DNA of 64,000 bases from Syngnathus acus (taxonomy: Eukaryota; Chordata; Actinopteri; Syngnathiformes; Syngnathidae), in assembly GCF_901709675.1 (NCBI RefSeq), contig NC_051092.1, positions 4,406,491-4,470,490 of the forward strand. The letters are read 5' to 3'. Position numbers and translations under genes: made by a program. The notes under the pieces were generated by a model. It did not search any database, was not told where the DNA came from, and was given only the letters and a program-made list of their open reading frames with translations. Shown here piece after piece: positions 1 to 8,781 of this stretch (position 1 is the stretch's first letter; the number at the start of each line of letters is the position of its first letter).

Positions 1-189
1 TGAAATTGCAGTAGATATATTGGATAACAATATTTAGGCGTATATATGCATACACGTTATTTAAAAACTACTATAAGTGTTATAAAATCAAGAGGAAGCA
101 TAATCTCCCCGTTGTTGCATAACGGCGCATCCCTTCATGCAATAAAGTTAGCCGTTAGCTTGGAGAAAACGTGCATAAAAGAAGTGGTG

Positions 190-590
190 TTCCAGTGAGC
201 GGTTCTTTCTTTCCTTGGCAAATCGTAAATCCACATTCTGGCTGACATAGTTCACGCCAGGAGGGAGACGCAACACGTTCACTAACTGATCCGATGATGC
301 ACGGGAAGGAAGGCAGGATTCGTTCCCTCACTGATCCGTTCTCGCGATGAACTGGAAATGCAATTCACGACTCGTTCGTGAACGGGAAGTTACGTCATCT
401 TCTTCTTCGTTTTGTTTTACGGCAAGGTGGCACCAGTTTCAATGCGCATTACCGACACCTACTGGTTGAAGTCATATGAACTGAAAAAAGAAGGAATCAC
501 TTTAGGAAGTTATTCGTTCACTCTCGTTCACTGAAAAGATTCGTTCTTTTGAATGACGTTCACTCACGAGCCAACACTATCGCATGACAG
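190..590. repeat. Degenerate transposon-like remnant rich in TTCGTTCAC words
   Basis: The words CGTTCAC, TTCGTTC and GTTCACT recur many times, partly in inverted orientation. A central part (about 390-465) carries the phrases CATCTTCTTCTTCG and GACACCTACTGG, which I associate with old fish DNA-transposon remnants. No transposase reading frame or clean terminal inverted repeat is visible. The family assignment is inference from word content only. Confidence 0.3.
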
Positions 591-621
591 CCGATGCTGA
601 GCTCCCATCAGGCAATGGTAA

Positions 622-625
<4 letters not shown>

Positions 626-654
<29 letters not shown>
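626..654 (+). repeat. 29-base poly-G run
   Basis: There are 29 uninterrupted guanines, followed by ATGACGTCA, a palindromic CRE-like octamer TGACGTCA. Such a run can form G-quadruplex structures and is prone to length change and assembly error. Confidence 0.9.
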
Positions 655-783
655 ATGACGTCAGTGCCTCCCCATTCATGAACCTCACCACACGTCACTA
701 CTGCCTGTGGGGTCTTCTAAGATTACTGCCAGAAAATTCCTGGATAGAAACATTTTCCTTGAAAATTGTGCAAGTGATTGAAA

Positions 784-985
784 GATTGAAACCCTACTTC
801 CAAACCCTAACCCTAGATTGAAACCCTACTTCCAAACCCTAACCCTAGATTGAAACCCTACTTCCAAACCCTAACCCTAGTTTGAACCCTGACTTCAAAA
901 CCCAAACCCGAGTTTGAAACCCTTACCGCATACTTGGAACCCCTAATATGAAACCCTACTTAGAAACCCTAACCGTACTTTAAAC
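784..985 (+). repeat. 32-bp minisatellite with telomere-like CCCTAA units
   Basis: Repeat starts fall at 784, 816, 848 and 880, giving an exact 32-bp period, then decay to about 985. Each unit contains CCCTAACCCTAG plus two CCCTA-like words. These resemble the vertebrate telomere C-strand repeat CCCTAA, so this looks like an interstitial telomere-derived minisatellite and not a true telomere. Confidence 0.75.
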
Positions 986-989
986 TATG

Positions 990-1550
990 TACCTTGGGTC
1001 ACTAAAGGTCAGGGAATACTGATGTTAAAAGAAAATTTAAAAAAGTCAGGAAAACCAAGCCTGTGTATCTCCTTGTCAGTTTTGCCCTGGAAGAGGCTTA
1101 TACGGTGCTGAAAATAGTTCTCTGCAAAGACCAATTACTCCAAACGGCAGCCGTAAATCAGACGCAAACAACTATAAGCGGCCATGTCAGTGGTTTGCAC
1201 AGCGAAAGAAAACAACAGCACCAGCAGCCCTTTCTCATTACACCGCCGCATGTTACTCAATCTATAAAACTCCAAATCAAATTGGTGACACTCAGAGGAC
1301 TCGGACCTCCGCCAAGGCCGACAAGCCGCTCCATTGTATTGTATAGGACGTTCAGAGGAGAGCTGTGGGGGTTAAGAAAAACCCAGCTCAGCACAGATAC
1401 ACATTTCTGATAGAGCCGCCGCTGAACAAAGAGGAGCATTTAGCCGCTAAAGAGCCAGTTATGGACACCACATGTCTCTCTAGCCAGGCCCGAAACAACT
1501 TTTTCTCTGATCCGTTTGAGTGAACTTTGCAATTACGCTCCTCCCGACAT
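990..1550. other. Non-coding stretch, nothing recognised
   Basis: I see no convincing exon, RNA gene or repeat boundary here. Short open frames exist on both strands but have no recognisable protein similarity and no splice-site support. Confidence 0.5.
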
Positions 1551-1876
1551 GGCCCAGCCGGGTGAGCGTTTGTCATTAGCGGCCGGTCCGAGTCCAGCTC
1601 GGGGTTTGCGCGGACGCCACCTGTCTGGCCAGGCTACGTGCTAGCAGATACCAGCCGACAGGTGCGCGCCCGCGTGTGTTTGTCAGCCTTTGTGACAAAC
1701 GGAGTCGGCCAGCGGCAGCTGAGGGCGAGCCGCTTCTGTCGGCCCGCGTCCGCAATTAGACGGAGCAACAGTTGCTGGCATCGCAGCTGCCTTGCCTGCC
1801 CGTGAGTCCACTTTGAACGTGCTACATTTACCTTCAGTGGTGTGCTGGACTTTGGTCTGCAGGCTGTCTGTCCACC

Positions 1877-1984
1877 ATGGTGGACAGCTGCATCACGGAG
1901 CTTCTGGACAAGAGAGAGCACTTGTACAAGTTAAGCAAACATACACACACACAATGACAACGTGGTTGGGTCTGTTAGCGTCTG

Positions 1985-2052
<68 letters not shown>

Positions 2053-2665
2053 ACTTGTGTGGGAAATGCAAATATTACAAAAGCACGTCCAAGTATGGAC
2101 AAAGTGTGTACATAAGCTTACTGGAGAAAAATATTAAAGTATGTATTAACGTATATCTTTGCTATTTAATGACATTACATACATATGTATATTTTTCTTT
2201 TCTTTTGCATTTTTTGCACCGTTTTTCTCAGTATTTTATAAAAATGTTTAATTATTTAAAACTTTTTTGTCGTCTCAAGGAAGAGAAAAGAACGTGAGCA
2301 GCGTTACTCAGCAGAACAAAAAAAAAAGGTTTGAAAAAAGTTTTCTTTTTTTGATTTTATATTATTTATTTATTTATTTATTTATTTATTGTTATTATTA
2401 TTACTATATAACCGGAGAGATTTTTTTAACCACGGGTGAAGCTGAGCCTGATGACGCAGTGAGGAAGCTCAGGGAGGAACTTGCGGCTTCATATGAAGTG
2501 CTGGGGAGGCTAACAGGAAAAGATAAGCAAGAAGTGGGGCACTTGCCCGGGCAGACAGCCGAGCGGACTTTACAAGGAAAAGAACAGTTTGAGCCGAGGA
2601 GCTTCACTGGAATTTCCTCAAAGCTGACTGTGGTTGTTTTTTTCGGTGGCGCCGATGGAGTGTGA
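1877..2665 (+). CDS. Uncertain small plus-strand gene, unrecognised product
   Basis: I do not recognise this protein, and the gene model is weak. An ATG at 1877 sits in a perfect CCACCATGG context and opens MVDSCITELLDKREHLYK. A possible donor (GTTAAG) follows that, and a GT microsatellite follows further on. A second open block (about 2430-2665) reads as charged, helix-prone sequence containing RKLREELAASYEVLGRL. A consensus AATAAA lies about 210 bases past its stop, at 2875-2880. CpG-rich DNA at 1550-1760 could be a promoter. The acceptor joining the two blocks is not convincing, so frame and exon borders are guesses. It may be only chance open frames. Confidence 0.2.
1987..2051 (+). repeat. 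(GT)n microsatellite
   Basis: About 32 uninterrupted GT dinucleotides. The long antisense Thr-His and sense Cys-Val open frames across it are products of the repeat, not genes. Confidence 0.95.
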
Positions 2666-2734
2666 CGGCAATTACACAAAAAGAAGAGGTGAATTTTTCT
2701 TCTGCAAGAACAGACACTATTGCATCATCGTGGG

Positions 2735-2747
2735 TGAACTTTGACCC
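2735..2747 (-). promoter_or_regulatory. DR1-type nuclear receptor motif
   Basis: The plus strand reads TGAACT-T-TGACCC, which on the minus strand is GGGTCA-A-AGTTCA. This is two hexamer half-sites in direct repeat with a one-base spacer, the class bound by PPAR:RXR, HNF4 and COUP-TF. It is a sequence match only. A 13-mer of this degeneracy can occur by chance. Confidence 0.3.
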
Positions 2748-2899
2748 TTTGACTTTTTTTTTTTTTTTTTTGAAGTCACGACCGAGTCATTCACCGCAGA
2801 AATCAGTCAGACTTGTTTTAGCAAGGCTGTCATGAATTTTGTTATTCCTTCCTCCTGGTATGCTGCTTTCTCAGCAATAAAGTCCATTTTCATGTTTAT

Positions 2900-4105
2900 C
2901 CAAGTGTCAAAAAAACAGGAAATTGCATTATTAACTCAATTTTAAGAGTAAATAGTGTCTGTCCATTCACATATGCACAAAAATTTTAAATCCTGTTTAT
3001 TCATTTACACACACACACACACTTGCAGTCAGTTAGTCAAGCAGCAAGCCAACTAGTCAAGCAGTCAGTGAGGGTGTAGGTTTGTAGACGTGGGGGGTTG
3101 GGGGGCACCTTTGTCTGCCCAGACACAACAGTGGCCGGCCCCTGGCCCCTTACAATGGCCCTCGCTACAAAGCCCCACACACTGGGACAATGGGCCCGGC
3201 TCAGGGTGGGGGTTGACGGCTTGAGCTGAGGTTACCCACCTGCACACTTCAAGACTGGACGCAGATCCGTGGGCCCGGCCCGGCTCGTGCACAAAGCCGC
3301 ACGGCTGCAGGTGGCTTCCTGTGGTTGCCTGGCAGGAAGTGTGGAGGCAACAGAAGGGCAAGGGTGGAGCGTCTTCACTTCAAAGAGAGCATCTTTGGCA
3401 ATGACAACAAACTTTCCACAACAAAGAGGGAAAGAAAGTATTTGCAAAAATATCAAAACAAAGTGGAATCCTCTCACTTGATGTGCTTGCTCATCTGTCC
3501 GGGATCTCCATTGTGGTATTTTAATAAGGGCCGAGACAGTTTCAACGGGAGACCGGTCTTGGATCGCCGTCTTGTACTAGCAGTCATTTCCTACAAATAG
3601 ATTTTTAAAGTACAGTTTTTGTTCTTGTTACACACGAATGTTTGTTTTTTACTTGCACACACACACACACTTCATTGCCTGCACATGACCCATTTTAGAA
3701 GACATTAAGCTCATTGTGCAAGTTTGAAGTGCACAAACCACAAAACCGTGCCAGTTACCTCCTGATCAGTTTGTTTGTATCCGCACTAAACCGAGGGGGT
3801 GGTTCATGAAAATACATTTTTTTTAAAATACTCAACACATTTGTGCTTTTTGGTATTTACCTCTTCTGTCATGGGCTCATTTTTCTCCGTTTCTGTTAGC
3901 AATTCTACAATGTCAGTGGCTGAGGAGTGGTCTGCTCACTGCTCGCTTTCTGATTGGACGAACCACCTGTCAATCATCACCATAACGTAGTTTTACACTA
4001 GGAGGGAATTCACATGCGTTCTAGTTTTTTCGCCACCCAGTCGAAGCTTTAACAAATTACACAATATACATTTAAAAAAAAAAATAGGCTGCAAGTACAT
4101 TTAAA
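2900..4105. other. Intergenic DNA beyond the cdkn1b 3' end
   Basis: This stretch contains short CA microsatellites near 3008-3022 and 3657-3670 and a GC-richer patch at 3060-3360. Open frames in that patch show no recognisable domains. I see no gene. Confidence 0.5.
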
Positions 4106-4120
4106 TTCAATTTTAACTTT

Positions 4121-4126
4121 TTTAAT
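4121..4126 (-). terminator. cdkn1b: cdkn1b poly(A) signal ATTAAA
   Basis: The minus strand reads ATTAAA just after a block closely resembling the end of the human CDKN1B 3'UTR (GTAATGTGTG, then a CAATCAAT-like stretch). Human uses AATAAA at the corresponding place. Cleavage would be expected about 10-30 bases further on, near 4095-4110. The assignment rests on recalled human sequence plus the motif. Confidence 0.55.
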
Positions 4127-5258
4127 TGATTGCAACAGATTTTATGACCACACATTACAAAAAAAAAAAACCAATGCACATCAAATATCTTATTAGGCTC
4201 AGTTTGCAACCTTGTTGATAAGAAAAAAAAACTACCACAAATATGCTTTTAAAAAATAATACAGCTATAATAAAGTAAATGCCACTTTGGATAACCGCAA
4301 ATTAAAAAACTTTTTTATATTCTACATTTAAAAAAAAAAAACGGCTTATCATAAATAAGTTAGTATAATTTCTGTGTTTTTTGTGTTTTGATGGGTTTTT
4401 TTTCTTACAAAATAATGTACAAAGGAAATATTTACACAAAAATACACAGGCAATTTTGACTGCATTTCTGAGACGAGCTGGTGTTCCTCCATCTGGTCCG
4501 GTTTGACACCGGGTTCAGAACATTAGGCCAAAAAAAAAGAAAAAAAAGAAAAAGCTTCTAGATGCCAACATAAGCATCCTCAGCAGGCTGAACACAAACA
4601 AAGTTATAAATGCGGATTTAGTTCAAGGTTATCACAAAGTCAAACTATGTGAAGTCAAAAGAAGCACTTGGCAGCCATCAGTTTGGTCTTGTAAGAACAT
4701 TCAAACCCAGATTAAGGCAGGTGATGTGACGAAGAGGAGGACTTGAACTCGCAACCAAGAACGACCCTTTTGCACCGTTTTTTTTTTTTTCCTTCAGAAA
4801 GTACCTCACAACTCCATCGCACTGTTCGAATAAACGCTGAGGTGTGCAAGGAACAACATAATAGGATTCCGAGAAACGTCCAAAAACATAATTTCTCCAT
4901 CCCAAGTATTGGGGCCATTTAAATAAGAATGTTGCAATCCTGTGAAAGAAACATAATAAAATAGGTTGCTACATTTGTACCGTTCTTCACTAATGAGTTT
5001 GGAAGTGTGAAGATACACTGTCGAGAAACTGAAGCTATGTTACAATTTTTTTGAAAAATTGTGTCCAGGTCAAAACTGCCTTTCAGTAAATAAAACAGCA
5101 TTTTGGAAATCAAACTACACTGCAATTCTTCAAGTCAAATCAAAATTCACACCTTGTCTTTTTTTTTTTATATATATATAATATATATATATATGTATAT
5201 ATATATATAATATATTTAGTATAAAGGATTTCTTTTCAAATCACAATGTTGTCTTATG

Positions 5259-5352
5259 TGCTACACATGGAGAAATTATAATTTATATACACACAGGTAG
5301 TACAAAAAGGAGCAAATGAAGAGAAATCCAACCTAATTGCACACTGCTACAT
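5259..5352 (-). promoter_or_regulatory. cdkn1b: miR-221/222 sites flanking a Pumilio element in the p27 3'UTR
   Basis: In transcript order, an 8-mer match to the miR-221/222 seed, ATGTAGCA, lies at 5352-5345. A Pumilio response element TGTATATA lies at 5291-5284. A second miR-221/222 match, TGTAGCA (7-mer type ending opposite A1), lies at 5265-5259. Flanking words GCAATTAGG, GTACTACCTGTG and AGCACATAA also match the human p27 3'UTR as I remember it. In human p27, Pumilio binding is known to open a local hairpin and expose the microRNA sites. Function in this fish is inferred from conservation. Confidence 0.7.
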
Positions 5353-6848
5353 CAACTGCTTTTCAGAGGCAGTAACTTTACACAAAACAAAAAATTGCTT
5401 TTGAGTGCCACAACTCGTTGTTTTTTTTAGTGTTTTTTGTAATCAGTGCTTCAACAGCATCCTCGAGGAGAGCTGATATGTTTCTCATGATGTGTATACT
5501 TCCTCTTCTTCCAAAACGAGAACAACAACAACAACAACAACAAAAAAGTCGACCGACAATAGAGGGTTTCTCCTCCAACGTACGCCGAGGAAATGCATCT
5601 TCAGCTCTGTGAGAGGGAGGAAAAAAACAAACAGACAAAGAGTTGTTCAGATTAGACTCGGGACATACAAAGCATATCTATTGTAGACCTCATCGCATAA
5701 ATATACAACACGGAAAATGATCCAACACGCTTTCTGTTATTGTAATAACAGCAATGTAGCATAAATATTTGAAGTACTACAAGGGTGCTCAAAGAAGCCT
5801 TGATAATGTCACTTTAAAGTTCTCCTTGTGAGAAAATAAAGCAAATTTAGACGTTTGAAATAAAACAAAACAAAATGCAACAAAACGCACATCTAATGTC
5901 CTACGTCAGAATTGCAACAGTGTGCATTCTTAACACTATAATTTTCAATAAATAAAATACAAATGGCTCCCTAAAGAGCCATAACATGCAACTTGGGACA
6001 TTATAGGCTTCTGAAATGGTACTATTCTTTCAATTGTGCAGAGGCTTCAGCACAATGCAAGAACCTCGCCCTTTAAAAACGACGCTATTAAATGCAGAAT
6101 AAATCAAAACAAGAGCAAATGCTACACATGCAAAACTTCACTCTGGAAAAAAAAAAACCCCCGAACCACCCACAAATGAATTTTGACATAACACGCAAAC
6201 TAATAGGCTGCGAATATCGTCAATTAGTAGAGCGTGCGAAGAGCATGCGTACAAAAAACAAAACAAACCCCCCCACGACTATTAACTACAAACGCACACA
6301 AAAATCGTGAGTTTGTAGTTGAGCACTCAGGGGCGTAGACAGATGTGCGCGCAGAGAACACCCCCCTCCCCCACGCGTGCACGCGCATGAGGGCAGTGGC
6401 TGCTGACGTGTTACTACTACTACTACTACGACTACTACTACCACGCTCTCGGTCGCGCACGCGAGTTGTTTACAACTTTACTAACCAGGTGCAGCGAAGG
6501 GAAAACCGTGCACGCCGGTACGTGCGCGTGCGTAGGCGTAACCTTAGCAAAACACCGTGACGACGACGACAACTTGCGTAATAGTAACATTTGAACTTGG
6601 CACGCGATGTAAATCAATTTAATTACACAATAGTTTTATTTTTATGTCAAGCACTTTTTAAAATATATATTTGATAACGGCAATAACATCTGAATTTCAC
6701 CTTTGGAATCAATTACGGGTATGTTAATTTCTTAGGAGCATTCCCAATAAACTTGTACTATTTATATTGTAGCAGATTAAAAATAAATAAAACAAAATCG
6801 CCATTTTGCTCTATGTCCATGAACAAAAACAAAGCCTTACCGTGCGTC

Positions 6849-7484
6849 TCACGTTTGCCTCCCCGGGCTTCCGCTCCTCTTTCTGGGCGTGTGTTCGGCG
6901 GAGCGACTCCGGTTTGGATACTCAGCCGGGCTGCTGTGCGACCTCTTATTTTGGGTAGTGGGCTCTGGGGAAAGCATTAAAAAGTGTCAAAAAAGGAGAA
7001 AAAAAATGTGAGGAGACAAAATTAGTAGTAGTCCGGTAGGGTGTTAAGTACCGTGGCTGGCCGGTCTCTTCCTCAACGCGGTACACTGCTCCGGGCACGA
7101 CGTCGGCCCACCCGCACGCTCTTCCGCAGACTCCCGGACAACACAGCGGTGGTTCCCGTTTACATCCACATGGTTATTCCCCGAGCCTCTTCGCTCCAGC
7201 CGCGGCGGCCGCGTATAGAAATCCGGCACGTTGCGACAGTCCACCAGCTCCCAGCGGTATCCGGTGTCGTTTTCCAGCTGGATGCCCGAGCCGAAGTCTA
7301 TGTTCCACTTGGCGGCGGCGGCCTCCTCCATCTCCCGCTGGTGTCTCTTGAAATCCCGTTGGAGCTCGTCGTGGTCCACCGAACCGAATAGCATCCGGCA
7401 GGCTGACGGCTTCGGGTGCTCCGACAAGCGCGGCTCGTTCCGCTCCAACGTCGGGCTGCCGTTGGAAAGTCGAACATCGGACAT
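6849..7484 (-). CDS. cdkn1b: Cyclin-dependent kinase inhibitor 1B (p27/Kip1)
   Basis: Coding exons are 7484-7052 and 6964-6849. The donor is CACG|GTACTT and the acceptor TTTCCCCAG. The split codon reads GAG, and the total is 182 residues plus TGA. The protein binds cyclin-CDK complexes in the nucleus and blocks G1 progression. Visible features are the Ser10 context SNGSP (7-11), the cyclin-binding RMLFG (30-34) and the CDK-binding KWNIDF (59-64). Also visible are the ATP-pocket helix FYTRPP (89-94), a nuclear-localisation segment RKRPAS...QNKR (138-152), the phosphodegron threonine in EHTPRKR (T170) and the terminal GRQT. Human has FYYRPP; here the second tyrosine is threonine. The ATG has A at -3. 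Human p27 is 198 residues, so this copy is slightly short in the middle linker. Which teleost paralog this is (a or b) is unresolved. Confidence 0.96.
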
Positions 7485-7960
7485 TTTTTGTTTTAATCCC
7501 CCGCCCCCCTCCACCACCGAGAAAGACGCACAAAAACAGCCGGGAGGGTCCACTTTTTGCGGGGCGAAAAAAACAACAACTTTTCGCTGGGTAAGATCCC
7601 AAAAATAAAAGTAAAACGCAATGTAGGCTGAAGAGGGGTAAAAAGCTGTTCACGCCATTCAAACGTCACCTCCGTCAACTCGCAGCCGCTTCTTGTCACT
7701 TTAAATCCGCTGAGGGGAAAAAAGAAAACCCAAAGAGAGGAAAGTGCACACAGCAGCTTCCTCGAAGCCAATATGGCGATTGAGTAGACGTACGTTTGGG
7801 TTTGAGAGCTTGACGGCAAAGTGGAGAGGGAGGGGCGGGGACAACCAAAATGATTGACACGCAAATAAAGGTGAACCCTCATTGGTCCAAAGCCTTATAA
7901 GCCCGCCCACTCCTCTTAAGGTGGCTCACGCAAGATGGGAGGGCGGGCCCAAACAACCAC
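7485..7960 (-). promoter_or_regulatory. cdkn1b: cdkn1b 5'UTR and CpG-rich promoter
   Basis: Upstream of the start codon the DNA is CpG-rich. On the minus strand there is a CCAAT box (7885-7881), a TATAA-like word (7900-7895) and GC boxes (GGGCGGG near 7908-7902, and CCCCGCCCC near 7840-7832). Human p27 is driven by NF-Y at a CCAAT box and by Sp1 sites, so the content fits, but the start site cannot be placed exactly. A YY1-like GCCATATTGG word lies near 7770. Confidence 0.5.
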
Positions 7961-8700
7961 CCTGTTTGTTTTGCTCAATGTTACATGCGCCCATAAAAAA
8001 GGCGTTTACATGTGACGTAACAAATAACAGTGTCATAATTTTCATCACGGTTGGCGTGGATAGTCCATTTATCACGATTGGCGTGGACAATCCACTTAGA
8101 TTGCAGCCTCGAAACGATTTTGTTATACGTGATGATAATAATTAAAAACATCAGCAGTGAGAAATGTTTTTTTAAATCCACTTTTAAAAATTGACAGGTC
8201 AGATAAAATGCCTTCTTTGACCACACTTTTTCTCCGACAGTTATTTCTAAGCGTAGATAAATAAAAAAGTTTTGGCTCTCCAAGTATCATCATCATGGGA
8301 AGTATTTTTGAAAGCCACTGTAACATTATGCATAATTTGAATGTTAGCAGGGTGCTTAAATAAAAATAAAATGGACCCAAATGAGGATTCACTTAAAATG
8401 TATCGCACATTAAACACGATAAATGGACGTAAGTGAATGTTGGAAACCTTTCAATGGAAATATATTGTAGCCAAACGTATTTCAGTCACATACATGTCGA
8501 CATTTTTTTTAAAACGTTTCCATGGCAATGAAGGGTGTTAGCATAAAAAATATTCTATCTATTTCACAAGGCACTCAACCCGTTGGAGCATGTCGCGTTC
8601 CAGCATTTTATGTTAAGGACAATGGCTCCCCCTGCTGTTCATCTCTCAAACACTTTGAGTTGCAGTTTAATAGTGAGCAGGCAAGAAGCCGAAACTTAAA
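7960..8700. other. Spacer between the cdkn1b promoter and the yars2 3' end
   Basis: AT-rich DNA holding the 27-bp tandem duplication and no recognisable exon. The open frames here are AT-rich and unlike any protein I know. Confidence 0.5.
8044..8097 (+). repeat. 27-bp tandem duplication
   Basis: Two adjacent 27-base units (8044-8070 and 8071-8097) share ATCACG, TTGGCGTGGA and TCCA cores with a few substitutions. They lie in the AT-rich spacer between cdkn1b and yars2. Confidence 0.8.
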
Positions 8701-8708
8701 TAAATCAT

Positions 8709-8714
8709 TTTAAT
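8709..8714 (-). terminator. yars2: Possible yars2 poly(A) signal ATTAAA
   Basis: The minus strand reads ATTAAA about 70 bases after the yars2 stop codon, which would give a short 3'UTR. No AATAAA is closer. This is motif evidence only. Confidence 0.35.
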
Positions 8715-8781
8715 AACCAAAGCTAAAGATACACACGATCAACTCTAAAGTATTTATAGGCAAACATATTCTATATACCTT

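Larger units (their letters stand above)
4110..5606 (-). other. cdkn1b: cdkn1b 3'UTR exon (non-coding exon 3)
   Basis: A strong acceptor, pyrimidine-rich and ending CCTCTCACAG, precedes position 5606. The gene has a matching donor CACG|GTAAGG at 6841/6840, eight bases after the stop codon, so the 3'UTR is probably spliced, as I recall for human CDKN1B. Inside the exon are blocks recognisably similar to human p27 3'UTR, in the same order: 5259-5352 (miR-221/222 and Pumilio sites), 4345-4375, 4279-4290, 4196-4213 and 4149-4158. An AT-alternating stretch (5168-5214) lies between them. The exon extent is inferred; the conserved words are visible. Confidence 0.65.

Noticed and set aside
1893-2102. 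Open frames full of Thr-His or Cys-Val repeats
   Set aside because: Translation of a GT/CA microsatellite.
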